Assembly (NCBI RefSeq): GCF_003815035.1
Contig: NZ_RKRK01000002.1
Coordinates: 961,618 to 1,025,617, forward strand
DNA: 64,000 nt
Direction of reading: 5' to 3'
Source: Abyssicoccus albus
GTDB lineage: Bacteria; Bacillota; Bacilli; Staphylococcales; Abyssicoccaceae
The notes under the pieces are model-generated. The model had not been told where the DNA came from. It did no database searches and saw nothing but the letters and a program-made list of their open reading frames with translations. The position numbers and the translations under genes are program-made. This document shows positions 25,215 to 33,551 of this stretch, piece by piece (positions within the stretch are counted from its first letter, which is position 1; every line of letters begins with the position of its first letter).

Positions 25215-26008
25215 ATATTAAAATGATCGACATCAATCGACAGTAATTCATACGTTGTCGGATGTTTCTTAAACTTCAACTTGAAATGATGTAATTCTTG
25301 ATCTTGCGGCAATTTATATAATATTTGTGAAGAAGAAATAGAACGCTCTTCGAAGTATTCATCATGCGCAATGATTAGATCAACACCTTCACTTAAATAC
25401 GTCAAATCGCTTTCGAATAATTGATTCGGATAAATAACGACAAGGTAGTCCACTTGCTCACTCTCATGAATAAAACGTACCCACTTTTGAATGGCATATT
25501 TTGAATCAATTGCTTCTCTCACATCATCTTCACTTTCAGTCAATGGACCTTTCGCAATATCACTGACAATTCCGATGAATGCAATTTTGACACCATCAAT
25601 TTCTTGAACCACATAAGGTGAGTGATAATATGCTTCTTTCGTACGACAATGTACAATATTCGCAAGAAGCCAAGGTGCCTTTGACATCGAGATCATTCGC
25701 GCTAAATAGTCATGCTGCATCCTTATTACCGTTGTATCCATCGTATGAAAGATGAAAGGTAATTGATTTAACAATTCAATTTGAGGGTCACGTTCTAGTT
25801 GGCTAAAATCAAATTTTAAATCAAAACATGTCGGATTAATAAAGGCCTGACCCCCATTAATCAAGTTAATATCATCGACATAATCATATAGTGTTCGTAA
25901 TTTATCATTTAAGCAGTTTATTTTTCGTGCGAGTGTATTGTATTGATCGACATCATGGAACTTCGTCACAATGCTAAATTGTAACGCTTGCAATGCATCT
26001 TTAGCCAT
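25202..26008 (-). CDS. 5'-nucleotidase-like metallophosphoesterase domain lacking catalytic residues
   Basis: 268 residues; RBS GGAG 9 bp before the ATG. The order of blocks follows the N-terminal domain of YunD/UshA-type 5'-nucleotidases: a start strand, a strand ending in NGG, IELLNQLPFIF, PWLLANIV, VQEIDGVKIAFIGIVSD, VDYLVVIYP and GVDLIIAHDEYFEE. But the metal motifs are changed. No D-x-H is seen near the start, GD becomes GG, GNHE reads MQHDY, the SHLG block reads YPNQ, and the final GxHTH reads AHDEY. The C-terminal substrate domain is absent. It is probably a non-enzymatic binding or regulatory protein. It lies 12 bp downstream of the K+ transporter gene, so they are likely co-transcribed. 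Confidence 0.6.
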   Translation of the reverse strand: MAKDALQALQFSIVTKFHDVDQYNTLARKINCLNDKLRTLYDYVDDINLINGGQAFINPTCFDLKFDFSQLERDPQIELLNQLPFIFHTMDTTVIRMQHDYLARMISMSKAPWLLANIVHCRTKEAYYHSPYVVQEIDGVKIAFIGIVSDIAKGPLTESEDDVREAIDSKYAIQKWVRFIHESEQVDYLVVIYPNQLFESDLTYLSEGVDLIIAHDEYFEERSISSSQILYKLPQDQELHHFKLKFKKHPTTYELLSIDVDHFNIEEG

Positions 26009-26020
26009 TAAATAACACTC

Positions 26021-27376
26021 CTATCCAATTAATATACGTTCTTTAGGATATCGTACCTTATCAGTAGATTGCTTACCACCGAGTGTAATGATAAATGATA
26101 TAAAGCCTACCCGACCGATAAACATCATCATCATAATAATGATTTTCGTCCCATCCGTTAACTCACCAGTAATACCTGTCGATAAACCACATGTTCCAAA
26201 AGCACTTGCCACTTCGAAAATTAAATCAATTAAGTCATGACGTCCGTTCTCAAATAAAATACAGAACAGCAATGAAGTAAATACAATCGTTCCTGCAAGA
26301 ACCAATACCGCAAAAGCTCGTTGAATATCTTGTGGATCAATTTCACGGTTGAATACTTTAATCGCTTGTCTTCCTCGGCTAAATTGAATAATGAATAGAA
26401 TCATTAGCGCAAAAGTCGTCGTACGAATTCCTCCCCCTGCACTCGATGGTGATGCACCGATAAACATGAGACCACTCATAAATAGTTGTGTTGCTTCATT
26501 GAGTAAGCTCGTATCAATTGTCGTCAGTCCACCACTTCGTGTCGTTACACTTTGGAACAGACTATTAACCAGTCTGCCATGCCAACTCATTAACTTCTGA
26601 CTATGAAACATCTCCAATAAAAAGATTCCAATCGTTCCAATCAGTAGCAACGCAAAATAAGTAATGACTGAAATCTTACTGTTCAAACTAAACCGTTCAA
26701 GCGGATCGTTATTCGATAAAAATTGTTTCGCTTCTAATAATACTGGATATCCAATCGCGCCCATTGTGATCAAGATCATGGTCACAAACTGTATGAAATA
26801 ATCATCTTGATACGGTATTAAAGATTGACCTGTAATATCTAATCCACCGTTTGTCGTCGCTGAAATAGAGGCGAAAATACCTTGTAATAATGAATGTCTA
26901 ATATCGTACGTATCATTATAAAAATACACTGTAAAAATAATGGCACCAACAAGCTCAATAATGAGTATCACTTGTATAATTTCGATGATCATGTTTACAA
27001 CACCAGAGATTTGGGTTTGATTGTGGTCAACCATAATGAGTTTCCGTTCTTTGTAACTGATTTTCTTCCCAAAAATGAGCCAAACAATCGTTCCGATACT
27101 CATGACCCCAACAGCACCAAGATTCATAATAATCATAATCACTACATAACCGTACTGGTTATAAGTGTCAACGATATTCACAGGTGTTAATCCTGTCACA
27201 CTCAGTGCACTGACAGCAACAAATAGCGTATCAATATTAGAGATATGTATATCTTTCTCATATATATATGGGTTTTTAAGTAGCATAAATGCGATGAACA
27301 TTGCGACAGCATAATATAGAAATATACCTTGCTGAGGTGTTAACACTTTAAATAACTTCTGTATATATCGCAACAA
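26021..27376 (-). CDS. ktrB: Ktr/Trk-type potassium transporter membrane subunit
   Basis: 451 residues with the fourfold M1-P-M2 organisation of the TrkH/KtrB family. Each P-loop glycine region is visible: SALSVTGLTPV, SATTNGGLDITG, TTRSGGLTTID and SAFGTCGLSTGI. It takes up K+ (with Na+ or H+) across the cytoplasmic membrane and normally needs a cytosolic RCK subunit (KtrA or KtrC), which is not in this window. KtrB and KtrD cannot be told apart here. It ends 12 bp before the degenerate nucleotidase-like gene, raising the possibility that the latter is a regulator. The 5' end faces the terminator of htrA. Confidence 0.88.
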   Translation of the reverse strand: MLRYIQKLFKVLTPQQGIFLYYAVAMFIAFMLLKNPYIYEKDIHISNIDTLFVAVSALSVTGLTPVNIVDTYNQYGYVVIMIIMNLGAVGVMSIGTIVWLIFGKKISYKERKLIMVDHNQTQISGVVNMIIEIIQVILIIELVGAIIFTVYFYNDTYDIRHSLLQGIFASISATTNGGLDITGQSLIPYQDDYFIQFVTMILITMGAIGYPVLLEAKQFLSNNDPLERFSLNSKISVITYFALLLIGTIGIFLLEMFHSQKLMSWHGRLVNSLFQSVTTRSGGLTTIDTSLLNEATQLFMSGLMFIGASPSSAGGGIRTTTFALMILFIIQFSRGRQAIKVFNREIDPQDIQRAFAVLVLAGTIVFTSLLFCILFENGRHDLIDLIFEVASAFGTCGLSTGITGELTDGTKIIIMMMMFIGRVGFISFIITLGGKQSTDKVRYPKERILIG

Positions 27377-27424
27377 TATTCACCCCTTACTGATAATACA
27401 ATTATTCTATCACATTTTATGTAT

Positions 27425-27457
27425 AAAAAATACGCACTCATAATAAATGAGTGCGTT
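27425..27457 (-). terminator. Rho-independent terminator after htrA
   Basis: ACGCACTCAT and ATGAGTGCGT form a 10-bp stem with a 5-base loop. On the minus strand it is followed by ATTTTTTAT. Confidence 0.9.
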
Positions 27458-27460
27458 ACT

Positions 27461-28822
27461 TTATTCATCTTCTGTCGGATCAACTGTAACGGTATTTTTC
27501 TTACCATCTCGATAATACGTAATCGTTAACTTATCCTTTGGATTCGCTTCATAATAAAGGTATTTTTTGAATTGGAGTACAGATTTCATTGGCTCATCGT
27601 TCAATGCTGTAATGACATCTTTTGCTTTTAATCCTGCTCGACTGGCATGAGATGACTCTTCAACATATGATACGAGTACTCCTTCTCTTAAATCTTCAGG
27701 TAATTTCAACACTTCACGAAGTGTCCCTTCAGGAATATGTGATAAGTCTGATGACATAACACCTAAGTACATACGTTCAAGCTTTCCGTTTTCTTCGAGT
27801 TGCTCGACCACTTTTTGTACTTCATTTGAAGGAATGGCGAAGTTCATCCCTTCAACATTATCCATCGAGATCTTCATAGAGCTAATACCGATGAGTTTAC
27901 CTGATTCATCAATTAACGCACCTCCAGAGTTCCCTGGATTGATTGCAGCATCTGTTTGCAATACGTTAGCTTCCCAATCATCCGAACCATCGTTATTCGT
28001 ATCAACAGGGACTGTTCGGTTCAGTCCTGACACAATCCCTCTCGACACACTACCCTGGAATGCTTGTCCGAGAGGAGAGCCAATTGCAATTGCAGTTTCT
28101 CCAACATTAATTTCATCACTATTACGCATCTTAATTGTGGAATCGATCGCATTAGCATCGATTGTTAATACCGCAAGATCTGTCCATTCATCTTGGCCTT
28201 TCAACGTTGCTTTATGACGCTTACCATTGGATATCGTCACTTCTAAGTTTTCTGCACCTTGAATGACATGACGGTTTGTCACGATGAATGCGTGATGCTC
28301 ATCTTTCTTGTAAATGACACCACTTCCAACACCTGCTTTTTCAGGATTTGCTTGAGGTGCTGATTTCGCTTCATCACCGAACGTCTCTTGTTGTTTCTCA
28401 ACGTTAATGACTGATACAACCGACTTCGAAGCGTGTTGAATAGCTTCTTCCAGGTCATCAGACGATTGTTTCACGTTATTTGATGGTTCTTCTGTAGTCG
28501 TTGTCTTTTCTGTCTGTTCTTTCGGTTGCTCATCTGTTGATGTTGGATTCGAAAGTGACCACAATAATGCACCGATCAGTAACAAACCTAGTAACGGAAT
28601 GAGTAGATATAACCACTTCGGTACATTCTTGTTAGGTTTTGATTTTTTAACAGATGGTTGTTTTTGAGGTTTTTCAACTGTCTGTTTTTCTTGTTCTTCT
28701 GGTTGCTTCTCTGTTGGACGCGGTTTGCCTATGAGTTGTTCATTTTCATCATAGAATAGGCGCTTATTTCTTTTATAACCTTCTCTAGGGATGATGATTT
28801 TTTCTGTTTTATCAAACTTCAT
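27461..28822 (-). CDS. htrA: HtrA-like membrane-anchored serine protease with PDZ domain
   Basis: 453 residues from the ATG at 28822, which is 8 bp from AGAGG; another ATG at 28828 is too close to it. Residues 1-66 are a charged cytoplasmic segment, followed by a membrane helix (KWLYLLIPLLGLLLIGALLW, ~69-88). The trypsin-like domain has His185 in VTNRHVI, Asp215 in WTDLAVL and Ser299 in NPGNSGGAL. A single PDZ domain (~350-445) includes YLGVMSSDLS and SRAGLKAKDVI. HtrA proteins degrade or refold misfolded exported proteins. The start of this gene lies 15 bp after the end of the terC gene, so both may be read from the riboswitch-controlled promoter. Confidence 0.9.
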   Translation of the reverse strand: MKFDKTEKIIIPREGYKRNKRLFYDENEQLIGKPRPTEKQPEEQEKQTVEKPQKQPSVKKSKPNKNVPKWLYLLIPLLGLLLIGALLWSLSNPTSTDEQPKEQTEKTTTTEEPSNNVKQSSDDLEEAIQHASKSVVSVINVEKQQETFGDEAKSAPQANPEKAGVGSGVIYKKDEHHAFIVTNRHVIQGAENLEVTISNGKRHKATLKGQDEWTDLAVLTIDANAIDSTIKMRNSDEINVGETAIAIGSPLGQAFQGSVSRGIVSGLNRTVPVDTNNDGSDDWEANVLQTDAAINPGNSGGALIDESGKLIGISSMKISMDNVEGMNFAIPSNEVQKVVEQLEENGKLERMYLGVMSSDLSHIPEGTLREVLKLPEDLREGVLVSYVEESSHASRAGLKAKDVITALNDEPMKSVLQFKKYLYYEANPKDKLTITYYRDGKKNTVTVDPTEDE

Positions 28823-28837
28823 AGACATAGCCTCTTT

Positions 28838-29641
28838 CTAGTTGTTTTGTTTTTTGCTTGTAAGATAACCGATCACGATTAATCCAATTAAGACACTCCA
28901 GAATGTGATTTCCCATGGTAATGAATGTGGGAATTGTTCTGGTAGAATGCCAACATCTTTATGTGCAAGGGTCAGTACCACTAATTTAATTCCAACCCAT
29001 CCAACAATAGCGAATGCCGCTGCTTCTAGGCCTGGGTATTTCGCTAACACTTTAACAAACCAGTTCGCAGCAAATCTCATAATAACTACACCTATTAATC
29101 CACCAAGTAACATCACTGTAAATTGACCAGTATTCATACCGTGTAATGACAATCCAAATAAGTTTACATTCATTTCAGGACCGAATTCTGGTAATGTCAT
29201 TGCGATCGCAACTGCAGCAAGCATCGAATCAATCGCAAAAGCAATATCTGCAAGTTCAATTTTAAGGACTGTCATCCAGAATCCAGAGCCTTTATTTTGT
29301 TCGTTAGCATGAGCTTCTTTATCCGTTGTATCTTCTTTATCACCGTCTTTAAAGAAGTGATATAAATGTGTCACTGAAATATATAATAAATACAATGCTC
29401 CTAATGCTTGAATGTACCACGCATGAACTAATATCGCAATCAAAAATAGCGAAATAAATCTAAAGATAAATGCACCTAGCAATCCATAGAATAACGCTTT
29501 CTTACGTTGCTTTGGTGGCAAGTGCTTTACCATAATTGCTAACACAATGGCATTATCTGCTGCAAGTAACCCTTCTAAACCAATTAAGACTAATAATACC
29601 CAACCATATTGCATCAAAATATCTACTGGCATTTTACTCAT
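28838..29641 (-). CDS. TerC-family membrane protein, probable manganese exporter
   Basis: 267 residues with about seven membrane helices. The family's acidic motifs are present: GLLAADNAIVLAIM near residue 25 and IELADIAFAIDSMLAAVAI near 130, with aspartates inside the helices for metal binding. B. subtilis relatives (YkoY/MeeY, YceF/MeeF) export Mn2+, partly to metallate secreted enzymes. The strongest support here is regulatory: the 5' leader is a yybP-ykoY manganese riboswitch (29666-29795). RBS AAGGAGAATGAG precedes the ATG. A short cytosolic loop rich in D, E and K (~95-115) splits the two halves. htrA follows 15 bp downstream. Confidence 0.85.
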   Translation of the reverse strand: MSKMPVDILMQYGWVLLVLIGLEGLLAADNAIVLAIMVKHLPPKQRKKALFYGLLGAFIFRFISLFLIAILVHAWYIQALGALYLLYISVTHLYHFFKDGDKEDTTDKEAHANEQNKGSGFWMTVLKIELADIAFAIDSMLAAVAIAMTLPEFGPEMNVNLFGLSLHGMNTGQFTVMLLGGLIGVVIMRFAANWFVKVLAKYPGLEAAAFAIVGWVGIKLVVLTLAHKDVGILPEQFPHSLPWEITFWSVLIGLIVIGYLTSKKQNN

Positions 29642-29665
29642 TCTCCTTATTTTATATTATAACAA

Positions 29666-29795
29666 AAAACAAGAGACCTTTGCCTGCGATTTATAGTCAA
29701 CAGGCAAAGGTCTCACTAAGTATAATACTCACTTATCCCGGTAGTGAAATCACTACGAAATGACGACATAAGTGTTAAAGTTACTCCCCTTTTGC
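29666..29795 (-). promoter_or_regulatory. yybP-ykoY manganese riboswitch with terminator
   Basis: Read on the minus strand, the leader contains AAAGGGGAGTAA (29792-29781), then a CGTAGTGA/TCACTACC hairpin followed by CCGGGA, then GTGAGACCTTTGCC: the conserved elements of the yybP-ykoY aptamer. The last element also forms the left arm of a 14-bp terminator hairpin, GAGACCTTTGCCTG with CAGGCAAAGGTCTC (29714-29673), followed by TTGTTTTTTG. Mn2+ binding would hold this sequence in the aptamer and allow read-through into terC. A TATAAT at 29824-29819 on the minus strand is a candidate -10 box. Confidence 0.92.
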
Positions 29796-29940
29796 AAGGT
29801 ATGTTTTTGTCATTTATTATTATAGTCCATTTAAATTCATTTGTATAGTATTTTAAAAAGTTAACAAACAATTAACATTTAGTTTGTATAATCATTTTAG
29901 AGGTGATTTTATGCGACGCATGTCCGATAAATTAAGGTAA

Positions 29941-30789
29941 TTGCATGCTTTAAAAAATCGATCTATATTAGACGACTCCTTAACTAAAGAATACCGTATC
30001 AAACACCGTGGCTTTATCGGTGAATGTAAATTGGATCAATGGCTAAATGATACTCCGTACATTAAATACGACGATCTTTATTTGACAATCGATAAAGATA
30101 CAATTCAGTTAGACACTGTTCTTTTTATTGGTCACCATGTGATTATCATCGATGCAAAAAATTACAAAGGTCATTACAAAATATCAGATACTTCATGGAG
30201 CAATGAATTCGTCACAATTGATAATCCTATACTGCACATTTCTAGAACCCAATCCATCTTGACTAAGGTCATTAACCCTAACTATTTACATATATGGATG
30301 GTTTTTGTTGATAATGACTTCAAACCGCATCGTCCTATACAGCTCCCACATGTATACATGCCTTATGAAAAATCACGACTTCTCTTTGATTTGTCACAAT
30401 TCAATCACCGTAAAGATGAATCCTTAAACATTCAAAAGCTTATGCAAAATCAAGTCTCAGGAAAACACTTTGATCCACCTATTCGTTGTGATGACTTTAC
30501 CATACAGCCTGGATTACTCTGTCCACATTGTAAGAATGATTTATCAGAAAAAATTAGAAGACGATATAAATATGTCACGTGTACTCACTGTAATTTAAAA
30601 ATTTCAGCTCAAAATCTAGTTAAATTCAATATCGAAGATTGGATTTATATTTATCAAAAAGGTATCACCCTTAAAGAAGCATTAAATTGGTGCCCTACTG
30701 TATCAAAGGATTTAATTTACAATGTCTTAAAGAAACATTTTAATTCAAATGCGTTAAAACGCAATAGTACTTATACTCTGAAAGAATAA
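29941..30789 (+). CDS. NERD-domain protein with C-terminal zinc ribbon; 5' end interrupted by a stop codon
   Basis: 282 residues if started at the TTG at 29941. The NERD (nuclease-related) domain spans ~20-130: RGFIGECKLDQWL, QLDTVLFIGHHVIIIDAKNYKGHY, which has the D-x(n)-(D/E)-x-K nuclease-like core. The C-terminus has two CxxC pairs (CPHC and CTHC), a zinc ribbon. Upstream, AGAGGTGATTTT precedes an ATG at 29911 in the same frame, but the tenth codon is TAA (29938), directly before the TTG. The normal protein probably began at 29911; the present gene either restarts at TTG with a poor AAGG site or is inactivated. A sequencing error is also possible. The nuclease role is inferred from the domain only. 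Confidence 0.7.
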   Translation: MHALKNRSILDDSLTKEYRIKHRGFIGECKLDQWLNDTPYIKYDDLYLTIDKDTIQLDTVLFIGHHVIIIDAKNYKGHYKISDTSWSNEFVTIDNPILHISRTQSILTKVINPNYLHIWMVFVDNDFKPHRPIQLPHVYMPYEKSRLLFDLSQFNHRKDESLNIQKLMQNQVSGKHFDPPIRCDDFTIQPGLLCPHCKNDLSEKIRRRYKYVTCTHCNLKISAQNLVKFNIEDWIYIYQKGITLKEALNWCPTVSKDLIYNVLKKHFNSNALKRNSTYTLKE

Positions 30790-30818
30790 TCATCACTTTC
30801 AATCAATTACTAAGGGAG

Positions 30819-31037
30819 TTAGTTGGTAGTTTCTTCTCTTTTATTTCATTCTACCCACTAATTTAGCGTTTTAGTTGGTAGTTTCTTCTCTTGCCTTTCA
30901 TTCTACCCACTAATTTAGCATTTTAGTTGGTAGTTTCTTCACTTGTCTTTCATTCTACCCACTAATTTAGCATTTTAGTTGGTAGTTTCTTCACTTGCCT
31001 TTCATTCTACCCACTATCTGAGTGAATTAGTGGGTAG
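30819..31037. repeat. Tandem hairpin array, 52-bp period, five copies
   Basis: TTAGTTGGTAG or TTAGTGGGTAG begins at 30819, 30871, 30923, 30975 and 31027, exactly 52 bp apart. Each unit reads arm, TTTCTTCTCTTGCCTTTCATT-like pyrimidine stretch, then CTACCCACTAA and a ~10-base spacer TTTAGCATT. The left arm pairs with the right arm of its own unit (long loop) or of the unit before (short loop). The last pair (CTACCCACTA, TAGTGGGTAG) is perfect. It lies between the NERD gene and convergent tRNA genes. The rest of the gap to 31227 holds the tRNA terminator and no evident gene. Confidence 0.85.
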
Positions 31038-31173
31038 TTTCGCAATATTCTCTTCAAACTAACATATAATAATTTCAGAATGTTGAGGTGTGATATTTTG
31101 CAACCTACCTACCCTCAAAAGGTGTGAAAAAGGTGTGACTAGGTAAAATAAATAGAATTAAATACAATTAAAA

Positions 31174-31218
31174 ATACCGTCATATCAACATTTTAAGTAA
31201 ATGTAATATAACGGTATT
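31174..31218 (-). terminator. Terminator after tRNA-Ser
   Basis: AATACCGT-ATAT-AACATTTT and AAATGT-ATAT-AACGGTATT form an imperfect long stem. On the minus strand it is followed by TTTTTAATT, 10 bp past the tRNA end. Confidence 0.7.
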
Positions 31219-31227
31219 CAGTCAAAA

Positions 31228-31315
31228 CGGAGTAGGAGGGATTTGAACCCTCGCGCCGCGTTAGCGACCTACACCCTTAGCAGGGGCGCCTCTTCAGCCT
31301 CTTGAGTACTACTCC
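31228..31315 (-). tRNA. tRNA-Ser(GCT)
   Basis: 88 nt with the acceptor pair GGAGTAG/CTACTCC, a long variable arm and the anticodon loop CTGCTAA. CCA is not encoded. One base separates it from the encoded CCA of the upstream tRNA-Asn, so they share a transcript. Confidence 0.93.
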
Positions 31316-31316
31316 A

Positions 31317-31391
31317 TGGCTCCACAGGTAGGACTTGAACCTACGACCGATCGGTTAACAGCCGATAGCTCTACCACTGAGCTACTGTGGA
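31317..31391 (-). tRNA. tRNA-Asn(GTT)
   Basis: 75 nt including an encoded CCA. Acceptor arms TCCACAG/CTGTGGA, T-loop GTTCAAGTC and anticodon loop CTGTTAA are all present. Confidence 0.93.
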
Positions 31392-31474
31392 TTAATTTAT
31401 TTATTTATTTATTTTAACGACAATATTTATTATAACAATTCTATATAATTTTGCAAGGGATAACAGCCAAAAAA

Positions 31475-32074
31475 TTATTTCAGTTGAAATTGTCGTTGAT
31501 TATCTCGTTCTGCTAAAAAGTTCATGTAGTTGTCATGATGTAATTGGTAAAAAGGATTGCCTGCCTTGGATATATCATGACCTGAATTGGATTGGTAGGA
31601 TTCATCTAAATTTTTAATGTACTGATTAAACTTAAAATATAACTTTGTTGCCAGTAAATATTGCTTATTAAAAATATGTAAAGACAATGGTAATTCTACT
31701 TTTTCACCATTCTTAAACTTCACAAGCACTGTATCGTTATATGTTTCATGATATGACTCAATGTAGGATAAGTTGAACCATGCAACTTCCTTATTACGAT
31801 CTGATAATGTTGGAAAAAATAATAATTTACCGTATAAATCTATTAATAATGGAGGTTTATGTGTCACATCAATTAAATGGGTTGAGAAATGCTTTCTTGC
31901 ATCATAAGAATAACTGTAATGTTCGCATGCGTGATGAATGACCTCTTGAGTTGTTGCAGCGACAGTTACTTTCTCTCCATTTAATTCATGGACAGTGCAT
32001 AGTCTCGTAATATTACCTTGCGTTGCTGGAATGACACACATCGTGTTGAAATTAATTGTGTAGTTAAACATCAT
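31475..32074 (-). CDS. comK: ComK-family competence transcription factor (ComK1-like)
   Basis: 199 residues, close to the 192 of B. subtilis ComK; RBS GGAGGAATG before the ATG. Recognisable ComK blocks are the LIDVTHKPPLLIDLYGKLLFFPTLS stretch (as ISHKPPIMVD...FLFPTLS in Bacillus), then a VAWFNLSYIESY strand, VKFKNGEKVELPLSLHIFNKQ, and a basic-aromatic C-terminus. It activates late competence genes by binding AT-rich dyads. In Staphylococcaceae a comK near the hem genes corresponds to ComK1. It is monocistronic and lies between tRNA-Asn and hemY. A second, more divergent ComK is encoded at 23738-24232. Confidence 0.88.
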   Translation of the reverse strand: MMFNYTINFNTMCVIPATQGNITRLCTVHELNGEKVTVAATTQEVIHHACEHYSYSYDARKHFSTHLIDVTHKPPLLIDLYGKLLFFPTLSDRNKEVAWFNLSYIESYHETYNDTVLVKFKNGEKVELPLSLHIFNKQYLLATKLYFKFNQYIKNLDESYQSNSGHDISKAGNPFYQLHHDNYMNFLAERDNQRQFQLK

Positions 32075-32111
32075 AAAACATTCCTCCTTTGTATACTTTA
32101 ATAATACAACA

Positions 32112-32136
32112 CGGAGTTAACAATTTGTTAACTCCG
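32112..32136. other. Perfect inverted repeat between comK and hemY
   Basis: CGGAGTTAACA and TGTTAACTCCG flank a 3-base centre. No strong T run follows on the minus strand, so it could be a weak terminator for hemY or a protein-binding dyad in front of comK. Confidence 0.4.
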
Positions 32137-32161
32137 ATGGAAATTTTACAATATTTTAACA

Positions 32162-33529
32162 TTAAGTTAATATTTGTTCTGCACTCGCTTTTCCGAATCC
32201 TACGCAATCGGGTAAACCAACCGCATCAATACTTGCGCCAGTAATAATCAAACCTGGGTATTGCTGATTGATATGTGACTTAAGTATGTCCATGTATCTC
32301 TTGTGTCCAACTTCATATTGCGGCATGCTTCGGACAAGTTTTGTCACAAAACTTCGTTCTGGACGTCCATCGATTGTCATCACTTCATTCAAATCACTTA
32401 ACGCTATGTTAACTAATTCATCATCTGTTGCATGTTCAACAATCGGATCATCTGGTTTGCCAATATATGCTCTTAAGACAACTTTACCTTCTGGTGTCGT
32501 ATGAGGCCATTTCTTATTCGTCCACGTGCATGCTGTAATGTGAACATCGCTATTTCGCGCAACGACAAAGCCTGTTCCTTCGTGTTCATTATGCACTTGT
32601 GATTCATCAAAGACTAATAACACTGTTGCAACAGATGTTGATGGCATTTGATTAAACCAAGTAAACATCACATCATCTGAAAACCATCTTTTAAAGACTT
32701 GGTGCGGTGTTGTGATGACAACGTTGTCGTATGCTACAACGTCACCGTTCACTATTACTTGATGTTGCCCGTCATAATTATAGTCAACTTTACTGTTCAG
32801 ATGCGTATTAACGCCCATCTCTTCAACCGCTTCAACGAGCGCGTCAATCATTGATTCTAATCCACTCTTAAATTGTAAGAATTGACCACCGTCTGTAGAT
32901 GATTGACCACGACGTGCTTTCTTCGTTTCTTTCATCCCTTTTATCAAGCTTCCTTGTTGAATCACTTGATCACGAAACATTGGGAATGTTGATTCTAGGC
33001 TCAAACGATCAATGTTTCCACCATAAATACCTGATAGCAATGGCTCGATAATGTTATCTAACACACCATTACCTAGTCTCTGTCTAAAAAATTGTCCTAA
33101 CGATATATCCACTCGGTCAGTCGTCTTCGGAATGAACAACTCCATCCCAGCACGCACCTTCGCTTGTGGTGATAGTAACCCAGTCTTCATGAAGGGGACA
33201 ATCTCTGTTGGGATACCTAAAATAGATCCCCCTGGCATTGGGTGTAATCGATTATTCGCATAAATATATGATTGGCCAACTTGGTTTCTGACAAGTTCAT
33301 TCTCTAAACCTAATGATTTAGCGAGTTCTGTCATGACCACTTTACGTCCTAAATATGATTCTGGACCAAGTTCAAGCGTATAATCTTCATCGCGATATGT
33401 CTTCACTTTGCCACCAAAACGATCAGATGCTTCGTATAAATCAACTTCAACATTAGAATCTAACTGCTTTAAGTAATATGCCGTTGACAACCCTGTAATT
33501 CCACCACCAATAATGGCGACACGTGTCAT
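32162..33529 (-). CDS. hemY: Coproporphyrinogen III oxidase (HemY/CgoX)
   Basis: 455 residues. The N-terminus VAIIGGGITGLSTAYYLKQ is the FAD-binding dinucleotide fold (GxGxxG). The C-terminus GLIITGASIDAVGLPDCVGFGKASA is the second FAD-contact region of this oxidase family. In Firmicutes this enzyme oxidises coproporphyrinogen III to coproporphyrin III, the step before iron insertion by HemH. It is the last gene of hemE-hemH-hemY, 22 bp after hemH. The gene is also called hemG in some staphylococcal annotation. Confidence 0.93.
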   Translation of the reverse strand: MTRVAIIGGGITGLSTAYYLKQLDSNVEVDLYEASDRFGGKVKTYRDEDYTLELGPESYLGRKVVMTELAKSLGLENELVRNQVGQSYIYANNRLHPMPGGSILGIPTEIVPFMKTGLLSPQAKVRAGMELFIPKTTDRVDISLGQFFRQRLGNGVLDNIIEPLLSGIYGGNIDRLSLESTFPMFRDQVIQQGSLIKGMKETKKARRGQSSTDGGQFLQFKSGLESMIDALVEAVEEMGVNTHLNSKVDYNYDGQHQVIVNGDVVAYDNVVITTPHQVFKRWFSDDVMFTWFNQMPSTSVATVLLVFDESQVHNEHEGTGFVVARNSDVHITACTWTNKKWPHTTPEGKVVLRAYIGKPDDPIVEHATDDELVNIALSDLNEVMTIDGRPERSFVTKLVRSMPQYEVGHKRYMDILKSHINQQYPGLIITGASIDAVGLPDCVGFGKASAEQILT

Positions 33530-33551
33530 AAAACATTCTTCTTTCTATAAG

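Noticed and set aside
30819..31037. CRISPR-like repeat array
   Set aside because: The 52-bp unit is conserved throughout, with no unique spacers; it reads as a tandem hairpin repeat.
31098..31127. Nine-codon frame starting TTG after GAGGTGTGAT near the 52-bp array
   Set aside because: It has an RBS-like sequence, but it is too short to judge and lacks any other support.
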